The notes below the pieces were generated by a model that saw only the letters and a list, made by a program, of their open reading frames with translations, searched no databases and was not told the DNA's origin. A stretch of DNA of 64,000 nucleotides from Micropruina glycogenica (GTDB lineage: Bacteria; Actinomycetota; Actinomycetes; Propionibacteriales; Propionibacteriaceae), in NCBI RefSeq assembly GCF_900289045.1, contig NZ_LT985188.1:1116001-1180000 (forward strand), read 5' to 3'. Shown here piece by piece: positions 56,457 to 64,000 of the stretch; within the stretch, counting starts at the first letter, position 1; the number at the start of each line of letters is the position of its first letter. The translations under genes were made by a program, and so were the position numbers.

Positions 56457-57338
56457 GTGGGCAGTGATGACGGCAGGGCGTGGCGGCTGGCGATGCCCGT
56501 GGTCGCGCTGTGGCGAACCGATGGCACACTGCAGGTCGGGCTCGAGCCACCGGGCGGGCTGTTGATCGACGACCCCCGGCCGGCCATGGAGCGTGTGCTA
56601 GTCGCGCTGCGCACCCCGCGCACCCGCGCCGACCTGCTGCGCATCGGCGGTCATGGTGCTGACGAATGGCTCGACCGGCTGGTGGAAGCGTTGGGCGGCT
56701 GCGGTCTGCTGCGCCCCCACTGCCCGAGAACCGGCCCGATCACGGTGATCGGCCGCGGCCGATTGGCCAGCCAGATCAGCGACGAGTTGCTGCAGCAGGT
56801 GGCCCAGCCGGTGCGGTTGGTGTGGCCCGGCGCCACCGGCACCCCCCGCTCGGTGCTGGAACTGCGGTGGCGGTATGCCGATCGGCTCCAGTTCAGCAAT
56901 CACTGGGGCTACCGCGCTGAGGGATGCGGCCTGACCGTGGTGACTGCGCAGGCGGCTGAGGCCGACCGTGGCGTGCTCGCCCAGTTGGTCGCCGACGCCC
57001 AGCCCTATCTCGTGGTGCGGGCCAGTGACCTCGGTGCGATCGTGGGGCCGTTGGTGGCGCCTGGCAGAACGCCTTGCCACCGGTGCGAGGACCTCTACCG
57101 CACCACGGTCGACCCGGTGTGGCCGCGGTTGCTCGCGCAGCTCTGCCGCGGCCGTCCACCGCCTGAGCGACTCACGCTGGCCTGGGCCGCCAGCACCGCG
57201 GCGCTGCATGCGCTGAGCTGGATCGAGGGCTCGTTGCCCGACTCGATCGGGGCCGGGGTTGAGCTGGCGGCCGACCGCCAGGTGCGCCTGCGACCCATAC
57301 GCGCGCACCCGGCCTGCGGCTGTCTCGCCTACGGCTGA
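56457..57338 (+). CDS. E1/ThiF-like protein, cyclodehydratase-related (Rv3196-like)
   Basis: The protein of about 293 residues resembles the E1-like proteins linked to TOMM/cyclodehydratase systems and stands where mycobacteria have Rv3196. An N-terminal winged-helix-like part (LWRTDGTLQVGLEPPGGLLIDDP...RTRADLLRIG) is followed by a Rossmann-like segment (ITVIGRGRLASQISDEL) with a poor nucleotide loop, then VVRASDLGAIVGPLVAPGRTPCHRCEDLYR and HPACGCL; the two Cys pairs (CHRC, CGC) could bind zinc as in E1 enzymes. The adenylation Asp/Arg set is not obvious. The start is uncertain (GTG 56457 or ATG 56493). Confidence 0.65.
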   Translation: MGSDDGRAWRLAMPVVALWRTDGTLQVGLEPPGGLLIDDPRPAMERVLVALRTPRTRADLLRIGGHGADEWLDRLVEALGGCGLLRPHCPRTGPITVIGRGRLASQISDELLQQVAQPVRLVWPGATGTPRSVLELRWRYADRLQFSNHWGYRAEGCGLTVVTAQAAEADRGVLAQLVADAQPYLVVRASDLGAIVGPLVAPGRTPCHRCEDLYRTTVDPVWPRLLAQLCRGRPPPERLTLAWAASTAALHALSWIEGSLPDSIGAGVELAADRQVRLRPIRAHPACGCLAYG

Positions 57339-57369
57339 ACCGCCGCCGGGGCGGGCTGGTCGCGGTTGG

Positions 57370-57375
57370 CATAAT
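57370..57375 (+). promoter_or_regulatory. -10 element, leaderless start of ABC1 kinase gene
   Basis: CATAAT is followed by seven bases (GGGGCGC) and ATG 57383. This favours MSGTDDP over the start three codons earlier. Confidence 0.5.
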
Positions 57376-57382
57376 GGGGCGC

Positions 57383-58711
57383 ATGTCAGGCACCGACGAT
57401 CCAGACCGGCAGGGCGGGGGGCCGCCCACGTCATCGTTGGCCCGGGCGTCCCGCATGTTGCAGTTGCCGCTGGGGGCCGCTCAGCGGCAGGCGGTCGGGT
57501 TCGGGCGCAAGCTGTTGGGTGCCGACGCCGATCAGGTCGAACTCGAACTGCGCACCGCCGCCGCCGAGCAACTGTTCGCCGTTCTGGGCGAACTCAAGGG
57601 CGGCGCCATGAAGTTCGGGCAGGCGCTGAGCATGTTCGAGGCGGTGCTACCCGAAGAGATCGCCGGGCCTTACCGACAACACCTGGCGAAGCTGCAGGAC
57701 GCCGCTCCCCCGTTGCCGTCGTCTCGGGTGCAGGCGGTGCTACGGGCCGAGTTGGGGTCGCACTGGCGCGACCGCTTCGAGTCCATCGACCTGCGCCCCG
57801 CCGCGGCGGCCTCGATCGGTCAGGTGCACCGCGGCGTGTTGACCGGCGGACGTCCGGTGGCCATCAAGGTGCAGTACCCCGGCGCCGACCTGGCGCTGCG
57901 GTCCGACCTGCGGCAGATCGAACGCCTGGCCAACGTGGTGGCGCCGCTCGCCGGTGGGGTCGACGTGGTGACGATCAGCCGTGAACTGGCGGCTCGCATC
58001 GCCGAAGAGGTCGACTACACGCTCGAGGCCCAGCACCAGGCGCAGGCCGCCGAGGCGTTCGCCGGTGACGCCGAGTTCGTGGTGCCCCGGGTGCACGAAG
58101 CCACCCCGCGGGTGCTGATCAGCGACTGGCTCGACGGCCGCAAACTGACCACCGCCGCCGAATCACCGACCGAGGTGCGCAACCGGGTCGGCCTGTCGTA
58201 CGTGCGCTTCCTGTTCGCCGGCCCCGCCCGGGCGGGCCTGCTGCACGCCGACCCGCACCCGGGCAACTATCTGGTGCTGCCCGACGGACGGCTCGGCGTG
58301 GTCGATTTCGGCCTGGTCGCGCGACTGCCCGAGGGCTTGCCGCCGGCGATGGGACGGCTGATCCAACTCGCGATCACCAGCGACGCCGCGGCGGTGACCG
58401 CGGGTCTGGCCGCCGAGGGCTTCATCGCCAAGGACGTCGACGCGGGGGAATTGCTGGGTTACCTCGAACCGTTCGTCGAACCGGCGCGAGAAGACGAGTT
58501 CCACTTCGACCGCGAATGGATGCGCGAACAGTTTCGGCACGTGCAGGGCAGTTCGAACCGAGGCGGGGTGGGCATGAAGCTCACCATTCCCCCGGTGTAC
58601 GCATTGATCCACCGCGTGTGGATGGGGGGCATCGCGGTGCTGGCCCAGCTAGACGTCACCGCCCGATTTCGCGACGTGCTGGCCGAGTTTCTGCCCGGCT
58701 GGCACGACTGA
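57383..58711 (+). CDS. ABC1/UbiB-family atypical kinase
   Basis: The 442-residue protein has the UbiB-fold signatures: the KxGQ motif (GGAMKFGQALSMFE), the Ala-rich loop AAAASIGQVHRGVL in place of a Gly loop, VAIKVQYPGADL with the catalytic Lys, EEVDYTLEAQHQ, LLHADPHPGNYLVL (catalytic loop) and VVDFGL (DFG-like). Such proteins help coenzyme Q and lipid metabolism and may be ATPases rather than protein kinases. Rv3197 is the mycobacterial counterpart. Its 3' 63 bases overlap uvrD2 on the other strand. Confidence 0.91.
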   Translation: MSGTDDPDRQGGGPPTSSLARASRMLQLPLGAAQRQAVGFGRKLLGADADQVELELRTAAAEQLFAVLGELKGGAMKFGQALSMFEAVLPEEIAGPYRQHLAKLQDAAPPLPSSRVQAVLRAELGSHWRDRFESIDLRPAAAASIGQVHRGVLTGGRPVAIKVQYPGADLALRSDLRQIERLANVVAPLAGGVDVVTISRELAARIAEEVDYTLEAQHQAQAAEAFAGDAEFVVPRVHEATPRVLISDWLDGRKLTTAAESPTEVRNRVGLSYVRFLFAGPARAGLLHADPHPGNYLVLPDGRLGVVDFGLVARLPEGLPPAMGRLIQLAITSDAAAVTAGLAAEGFIAKDVDAGELLGYLEPFVEPAREDEFHFDREWMREQFRHVQGSSNRGGVGMKLTIPPVYALIHRVWMGGIAVLAQLDVTARFRDVLAEFLPGWHD

Positions 58712-60757
58712 ACCCAGAATCGCGAACACCGCCTCGCTGTACTTGTCGGCCTTGCTGCGGCCAACCCCGGCGATGGCCAACAACTCGCGATCGTCGCTGG
58801 GCCGAGCCTCGGCGATGGCCATCAGGGTGGCGTCGGTGAACACACAGAACGCCGGCAGGTTCGCCTCGGCGGCCTCTTGCCGACGCCACTCACGCAACAG
58901 CTCCCACGTGTGTTCGTCGTAGCTCGACGGGCAGTCGGCGTGCCGACCGAGCTTCAGCTCGGCACCCGGCGCGAGCGGCTTGCCGCACACCCGGCAGGTG
59001 ACGGCGTGCCGGCTCTTGGCCCTCTTGCCGCTGCGCACGGCCCGATGCGCAGGTTCGGTTTCGGGCCTGATGCCGTCCAGAAACCGCGACGGCTTGCGGC
59101 GCTGGCCGCCGCCGGTGCGTGACGGTGCCCACGACAGCCACAGGTGCTTGCGGGCACGGGTGACGCCCACGTAGAGCAGCCGCTGCTCTTCGGCGAGTTG
59201 GTCGGGCGACTGCGCCAGCGCGAACGGCAGGGTGCCCTCTTGCAGCCCCACCAGCGCCACGCCCGTCCATTCCAGGCCCTTCGCAGCGTGCAGCGTCGAC
59301 AGCGTCACCCCTGCCCCGGACGGCGCGTGCTCGGCCCGCGCACGTTCGTCCAGTTCGGCGAGCAGGTGCGGCAGGTCGGCGTCGGGGTGCCGGCCCACGT
59401 GATCGACCGCGAGGGTGAACAGGGCCGCCAGCGACTCCCAGCGTTCACGCGCCTGGCCCTGGCCCGATGGTGGTTCGACGGTCCAGCCTGCGCCGGCCAG
59501 CACCCCGCGCACCACATTGACCAGGTCGTCGTCGGGGGCGGCCCCGGCCTGACCGCGCAGCGCGTGCAGCGCCGTGCGCACCTCTTGACGCTGGAAGAAG
59601 CCCTCGGAACTGCGCAGCGTGAACGGCACCTTGGCCGAACTCAACGCGGCCTCATAGGCGGGCGACTGGGCGTGAATGCGGTAGAGCACGGCCAGGTCTG
59701 CCGGCGGCACCCCGTCGCGAATGAGTTGAGCCAGCCAGGCTGCGACCCGGGCCGCCTCATCGCTCTCGGAATCGGCCTGGGTGAAGATGGGCGCCGGCCC
59801 TTCGCCGCCCTGAGCCACCAGTTTGACGCCCTCGGCCGGCCCCCGAGCGCGCAGCACCTGATTGGCCACGTCGACCACCTGTGTGGTCGAACGGTAGTCA
59901 CGCACCAGGCGGATCACCTCGGCGTTCGGGTGCCGAACGGCGAATCGCGTCAGGTAGGTCGACCGTGCGCCCGCGAACGAGTGAATGGTCTGCGCCGGAT
60001 CGCCCACCACGCACAGGTCGGGCTGGTCACCCAGCCACAACTCCAGCAGCTTCTGCTGCAGCGGGCTGACGTCCTGGTATTCGTCGACCACCAGGTGCCG
60101 ATAGGTGCGCCGCACCTGCGCGCGCACGTCGTCGTGATCGCTCAACAGTGCAACCGCGCACAGCAGCACGTCGTCGAAGTCGATCACCCCGCGGTCGACC
60201 TTGAGCCGCTCATAGCGGTCGTAGATGCGACCGACGCCGGTGGGGTCGATGGCGGCCACCTCGCGGCCGCCGGCGATGGCCAGTTCGGCGTAGTCGGCGG
60301 GGGGAACGTTGCTGACCTTGGCCCAGCTGATCTCGGTGAGCAGGTCGCGCAGGGTGCCGGATTCGACCCGCTGGTTCAACTGCCGCCCTGCGGCTTCGGC
60401 CATCAGGCCGGCGCGCTGGTCGCTGACCCGCGGCAATTCGCCACCCATGGCCGCCGGCCAGAAGTACTGGGCCTGACGCAAAGCGGCCGAATGAAAGGTT
60501 CGGGCCTGAACCCGCGGCTGGCCCAGGCCGCGCAGCCGGCCGCGCAGTTCACCGGCCGCCCGCGTGGTGAAGGTGACGGCCAGCACCGCCAGCGGGTCGT
60601 AGGCGCCGATGGCGCAGCCGTGGGCGATGCGATGGGTGATCGCGCGCGTCTTGCCCGTGCCGGCGCCCGCGATCACGCAGACGGGCACGCCGAACGTGGT
60701 CGCCACGGCCCGTTGTTCAGGGTCGAGCGCAGCCAGCAGGTCGTCGGTTTCGGGCAC
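58649..60757 (-). CDS. uvrD2: ATP-dependent DNA helicase UvrD2
   Basis: The 702-residue SF1A helicase has Walker A GAGTGKT (31-37), motif II LVVDEYQDVSPLQQKLLEL, QTIHSFAGA, and motifs V/VI STLHAAKGLEWTGVALVGL and EEQRLLYVGVTRARKHL. The C-terminal part has a four-Cys segment (CRVCGKPLAPG...RHADCP) and an HRDC domain (FCVFTDATLMAIAEARP...LLAIAGVGRSKADKYSEAVFAI). This is the UvrD2 layout, essential in mycobacteria. GTG 60757 is chosen from its leaderless -10 (TACAGT); a GTG three codons upstream falls within the -10. Confidence 0.93.
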   Translation of the reverse strand: MPETDDLLAALDPEQRAVATTFGVPVCVIAGAGTGKTRAITHRIAHGCAIGAYDPLAVLAVTFTTRAAGELRGRLRGLGQPRVQARTFHSAALRQAQYFWPAAMGGELPRVSDQRAGLMAEAAGRQLNQRVESGTLRDLLTEISWAKVSNVPPADYAELAIAGGREVAAIDPTGVGRIYDRYERLKVDRGVIDFDDVLLCAVALLSDHDDVRAQVRRTYRHLVVDEYQDVSPLQQKLLELWLGDQPDLCVVGDPAQTIHSFAGARSTYLTRFAVRHPNAEVIRLVRDYRSTTQVVDVANQVLRARGPAEGVKLVAQGGEGPAPIFTQADSESDEAARVAAWLAQLIRDGVPPADLAVLYRIHAQSPAYEAALSSAKVPFTLRSSEGFFQRQEVRTALHALRGQAGAAPDDDLVNVVRGVLAGAGWTVEPPSGQGQARERWESLAALFTLAVDHVGRHPDADLPHLLAELDERARAEHAPSGAGVTLSTLHAAKGLEWTGVALVGLQEGTLPFALAQSPDQLAEEQRLLYVGVTRARKHLWLSWAPSRTGGGQRRKPSRFLDGIRPETEPAHRAVRSGKRAKSRHAVTCRVCGKPLAPGAELKLGRHADCPSSYDEHTWELLREWRRQEAAEANLPAFCVFTDATLMAIAEARPSDDRELLAIAGVGRSKADKYSEAVFAILGSVVPAGQKLGQHVAKSGGDV

Positions 60758-60764
60758 GGCTCTC

Positions 60765-60770
60765 ACTGTA
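60765..60770 (-). promoter_or_regulatory. -10 element, leaderless start of uvrD2
   Basis: On the minus strand TACAGT is followed by seven bases (GAGAGCC) and GTG 60757. Confidence 0.6.
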
Positions 60771-60853
60771 AGGCGTGCCTACGACAGGTTCGCGACGCCG
60801 TCGTCGCTCGAGCAGGGGGACGAAACCCCGGGTGAGGTTCTACGTCACCATCC

Positions 60854-60882
60854 GAACGAACCGTCCCCCGAACCAGGAACCA
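60854..60882. repeat. GAACCGTCCCCC element
   Basis: One diverged copy (CGAACCGTCCCCCGAACCAG, then GAACC) of the dispersed element lies between the divergent uvrD2 and recC genes. Confidence 0.5.
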
Positions 60883-60952
60883 TCCACTCCATCGGTGCCA
60901 CTTTTGGAGCGCACGAAAACTGTCAGCGGCCGACCATAGGGTGGTGAGCACG

Positions 60953-63900
60953 ATGACCGAACTGCTTGTGCACCGCGCCCCCGACGCCGCCGCCCTGGCC
61001 GCCGAGTTGGCTGGGCGGCTGGGTGGCACCCGGCCCGATCCGTTCGGTATCGACGTGGTGGTCACCCCCCACCCGCACCTGCGCCGCTGGCTGACCAACG
61101 AACTCGCCCAGCGCCTCGGCCGCCCCGGCGAGGGCATCTGCGCGGGCGTCTCGTTCGTCACCCCGGGCCGGCTGCTGCACGACCTGGGCGACCCGGTGCG
61201 GTTCTGGCAGCCCCGTCAGTTGGCCTGGCGGCTGCTGACGGTGAGCGCCGACCACCCCGACGAAGCGCGGCTCGACCAACTGCGCCGGCACCTGGCCGGG
61301 TCGCGCAATCCCTATCGCGTGGCGCACCGGCTCGCGGCCAACTTTCACCGCTACCTGCACTGGCGACCCGAACTCGTCGCCGGCTGGCTGGCCGGCCGCG
61401 ACACCGACGAACACGGTGCCGACCTGAGCTTCGACGCCTGGCAGCCCGTGCTGTGGCGGCTCGCGGCCGCCGATGCCGACCCGCTGGCGGCCACCGCCGG
61501 GTTCCTGCAACGACTGCGTGACGAACCCGCCGCCCTGCCGCTGCCACCGGAGCTGTCATTCGTGCAACCCGACCCGCTGTCGCCCTGGTGGCTCGACCTG
61601 CTCGAGGCGATCGCCGCTCATCGCCAGGTGCACGTCTCGTTGGTCGACGATCTGACCCACGGGGCCCCCGCTCCGGGGCCGGCCGCCCGGCTGACCGCGT
61701 TCGGGCGGCAAGCACAGTCGGGCCTGTTGGCCCGAGCCACCGTCGCGCCGGTGACGTCGTCCAGACAACCGGCCACGACCACCCTGAGCTGGTTGCAGCG
61801 GGCGCTGGCCGGCGGGGTGCCCCCGTCCGCTCCCCCGCCCGACGGCTCGGTGCAGGTGCACGGTGGGCATGGTTTGGAGCGCCAGGTTGAGATTCTGCGC
61901 GACACGCTCACCGCACTGCTGGCCGCCGACCCCACGCTCGAACCCCGACACATCATCGTGGGCTGCCCCAATCTCGCCGCCGCGGCACCGCTGATTCAAG
62001 CCGCGTTCCGGCTGCCGCCCGGGGTTCCCGGACGCCACCCGGCCAACGATTTTCGGGTACAGATCGCCGACCGCAGTTCGGCCGACGTCAACCCGTTGGT
62101 GGGTGCCCTGGTGCATGCCCTGCAGTTGGTCACCTCCCGAGCCGAAGCGGCCGAGGTCATCGACTTCTGCGCCCGCCCCGTGGTTGCGGCACGCTTCGGG
62201 TTCGACGGCGACTCTCTCGAACGGCTCGCGCACCTGGCCGGGGCGGCGGGCGTCCGCTGGGGCCTGTCGCCGCGGCACCGTGAACGGTTCGACCTGGGTG
62301 CCGTGGCGCAGAACACGTGGTGGAGCGGGCTGCAACGCATGCTGCTCGGCACCGCGCTCAGCGAAAACGACTTGCCCATGGTGGGCACCGTGCTGCCGCT
62401 CGACGACGTCGACGACGGTGACCTGACCCTGCTGGGCGGTGTGGCCGAACTGCTCAGCCGGCTGCTCAAGCTCGCCACCGAGTACGCCGAACCCGCCACG
62501 CTGGCCGACTGGGTGGTGCGGCTGCAATGGGCCGTCGACGCGTTCACCCAAGTCAGCGGCAACGACGTCTGGCAGCGTACCGACGCGCTGGGCAGCATCG
62601 CCCAACTCGGCGAGCGCGGCGCAGGTTCGACCACCGTGACGCTGGCCGAGATCACCGATCTGGTGTCGGACGAGTTCGAGCGGGGTCAGGCCCGCTCCAC
62701 CTACGGCAACGGTTCACTGACGGTGTGCTCGTTGCGGTCGCTGCGCGGCGTGCCGTATCGGGTGGTGTGTCTGCTGGGCCTCGACGACGGCGTTTTCCCG
62801 CACGGCCCGGGCCGCGACGGCGACGATCTGATGCAACGCGAGCTGCGCGCGGGCGAGCCCGATCCCCCGGCCGAAGATCGGCAGGCACTCAGCGACGCGA
62901 TCATGGCGGCACAGCAGTCACTCGTGATGGTGCACCAGGCCCGCTCGGCCCAGTCGAACGAGCTGATTCCGCCACCCACTGCCTTGGCCGACCTGCTCGA
63001 TCTGCTCGGCCAAGCCGGGGTTCAGCAACGACAGCACCCGCTGCAGCCGTTCAGCCCCACCCTGTTCGGTACCGACGGGCCACCACGCAGCTACGATCCG
63101 GCCGGCCTGCGCGGCGCCTTCGCGGTCAGCGGAACACGGCGCTTGCCTACGCTCGACACCCCGGTGCCGCCGGCGGCACCGCTGGTCGAGGTGAGCCTCG
63201 ACGACCTGCTGCGCTTCGTGCGCGATCCCGCCAGGCACTTTCTGCGCGTACGCTGCGGCCTGGCGTACTGGCAGGCCGACGAGGTCGCGGCCGACATTCC
63301 GATCGAACCGGACGGCCTGCAGCGCTGGGGCGTCGGCGAACGCATGCTGGGTCTGCTGCGGGCCGGGCACAGCCCTGACGAGGTGCAACGGGCCGAGTGG
63401 CTCCGTGGCACCGTGCCTCCGGGCCTTTTGGGCACCCGCCTGCTGAAGGGTCTCGGCGCCCAACTCGAGCCGATCATGGCCGCGCTGCCCGCCGAAGCCG
63501 CCGCCCCGTTGCAGCATCACGACATCGCCGTCGACTGCGGCCCCGTCCGGGTCGTCGGACGAGTGGCGACCCAGCAGCAGCTGGTGCTGCAGGCGACGTT
63601 CGCCAAACCGTCCGAATCACGACGCATCGAGGCGTGGCTGCGGCTCCTGGCCCTGTGCGCCGCCGACGATCGCGACTGGACGGCGATGCTGGTTGCGCAC
63701 GGCGGTGACGCCCTGCGGTTGCAGGGGCTCGATCAACCGACGGCTCAGGCCTTGCTCGATCGCTGGGTGCGGCTCTACCGCATCGGTCTCGAACTGCCGG
63801 TGCCCCTGCCGCTGCGGTTCGGTGCCCGTGTGGCGCGGCTGCTCGATTCCGGCGGTGACCCTCTGCGTGACGGTGATCTGCAGTGGGCCTACCGCGATCA

Positions 63901-64000
63901 CGCCTCGCGCCAGATGCGGCAGTTCTACCCCGAGTTGACCGACGTGTTGGGGGTGCCGCTCGGTGTCGACGACCTCGACCAGCCCGGCGAAACGGTTCTC
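60953..64000 (+). CDS. recC: Exodeoxyribonuclease V subunit gamma (RecC), 3' end outside window
   Basis: An open frame of 1016 codons runs to the last base of the window. It begins MTELLVHRAPDAAALAAELA, then VVTPHPHLRRWLTNELAQRLG and GICAGVSFVTPGRLL, the N-terminal pattern of RecC. Downstream are VQVHGGHGLERQVEILRDTL, RADDFRVQIADR-like FRVQIADRSS and VCSLRSLRGVPYRVVCLLGLDDGVFP, the inactive helicase motifs, then LDDLLRFVRDPARHFLRVR. RecC recognises Chi-like sites and, with RecB and RecD, repairs double-strand breaks. Known actinobacterial RecC is about 1100 residues, so only a short end is missing. A TAGGGT (60937-60942) ten bases before the ATG may be its -10. Confidence 0.9.
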   Translation, partial: MTELLVHRAPDAAALAAELAGRLGGTRPDPFGIDVVVTPHPHLRRWLTNELAQRLGRPGEGICAGVSFVTPGRLLHDLGDPVRFWQPRQLAWRLLTVSADHPDEARLDQLRRHLAGSRNPYRVAHRLAANFHRYLHWRPELVAGWLAGRDTDEHGADLSFDAWQPVLWRLAAADADPLAATAGFLQRLRDEPAALPLPPELSFVQPDPLSPWWLDLLEAIAAHRQVHVSLVDDLTHGAPAPGPAARLTAFGRQAQSGLLARATVAPVTSSRQPATTTLSWLQRALAGGVPPSAPPPDGSVQVHGGHGLERQVEILRDTLTALLAADPTLEPRHIIVGCPNLAAAAPLIQAAFRLPPGVPGRHPANDFRVQIADRSSADVNPLVGALVHALQLVTSRAEAAEVIDFCARPVVAARFGFDGDSLERLAHLAGAAGVRWGLSPRHRERFDLGAVAQNTWWSGLQRMLLGTALSENDLPMVGTVLPLDDVDDGDLTLLGGVAELLSRLLKLATEYAEPATLADWVVRLQWAVDAFTQVSGNDVWQRTDALGSIAQLGERGAGSTTVTLAEITDLVSDEFERGQARSTYGNGSLTVCSLRSLRGVPYRVVCLLGLDDGVFPHGPGRDGDDLMQRELRAGEPDPPAEDRQALSDAIMAAQQSLVMVHQARSAQSNELIPPPTALADLLDLLGQAGVQQRQHPLQPFSPTLFGTDGPPRSYDPAGLRGAFAVSGTRRLPTLDTPVPPAAPLVEVSLDDLLRFVRDPARHFLRVRCGLAYWQADEVAADIPIEPDGLQRWGVGERMLGLLRAGHSPDEVQRAEWLRGTVPPGLLGTRLLKGLGAQLEPIMAALPAEAAAPLQHHDIAVDCGPVRVVGRVATQQQLVLQATFAKPSESRRIEAWLRLLALCAADDRDWTAMLVAHGGDALRLQGLDQPTAQALLDRWVRLYRIGLELPVPLPLRFGARVARLLDSGGDPLRDGDLQWAYRDHASRQMRQFYPELTDVLGVPLGVDDLDQPGETVL

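Overview
The window is high-GC actinobacterial chromosome. Markers are a WhiB protein, a sigma-R/RsrA-type redox pair, the 24-residue ribosomal protein bL37, a fused E2/E1 2-oxoglutarate dehydrogenase (Kgd/OdhA type), a UPF0182 giant membrane protein, and many leaderless genes with a -10 hexamer seven bases before the start codon. Gene order (lysA-hom...rho-rpmE-prfA-prmC-sua5-wecA-atp, and the UPF0182/PDZ-Lon/DUF2342/ABC1/uvrD2 block) fits Actinobacteria. A member of the Propionibacteriales is my guess, not something the sequence proves. No phage, CRISPR array, rRNA or intact transposase gene was found.

Layout. (1) 54-11323, minus strand: the complete ATP synthase operon (atpI-like, atpZ-like, atpB-E-F-H-A-G-D-C) downstream of prfA, prmC, sua5 and a WecA-type glycosyltransferase, mostly overlapping or nearly touching; rpmE lies just upstream behind a hairpin. 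(2) 11612-17016: a block that splits the usual rho-rpmE neighbourhood. It has a 176-bp palindrome, an ABC-F ATPase, a HelD-like RNA-polymerase helicase overlapping it tail to tail, three REP copies and a Gfo/Idh oxidoreductase. (3) 17034-24786, minus: rho, a GT87 mannosyltransferase, a decayed AraC/VOC gene, thrH, hom, lysA and a lipoprotein. (4) 24963-31305: tRNA-Arg, a VOC protein, kgd, galK and a membrane protein. (5) 31502-39195: whiB, a PdtaS-like sensor kinase, bL37, rsrA, sigR, SRAP, DoxX, aroA, rsgA, hisN. (6) 39281-44219, minus: a peptide/nickel-type ABC importer. (7) 44442-48952: initiator tRNA-Met, a Thr/Pro-repeat surface protein and an M16 peptidase pair. (8) 48933-64000: UPF0182, PDZ-Lon protease, DUF2342, YgjP-like protease, DUF5679, an E1-like protein, ABC1 kinase, uvrD2, and a recC cut by the window end.

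Two regulatory themes join the parts. Three genes have near-perfect sigma-R promoters (GGGAAT, 18-19 bases, GTT): sigR itself, rpmE and rho, so thiol-oxidative stress probably reaches the ribosome and transcription termination. About ten genes show TANNNT followed by 6-7 bases and then ATG/GTG, so they are probably translated from leaderless mRNA.

Intergenic gaps carry several families of short dispersed repeats: a GGAACCGTCCCC element at six loci, inverted CCGGCGAACGCCGG-type REPs (five copies), and GTCGAGCCTGTCGAG-like repeats.
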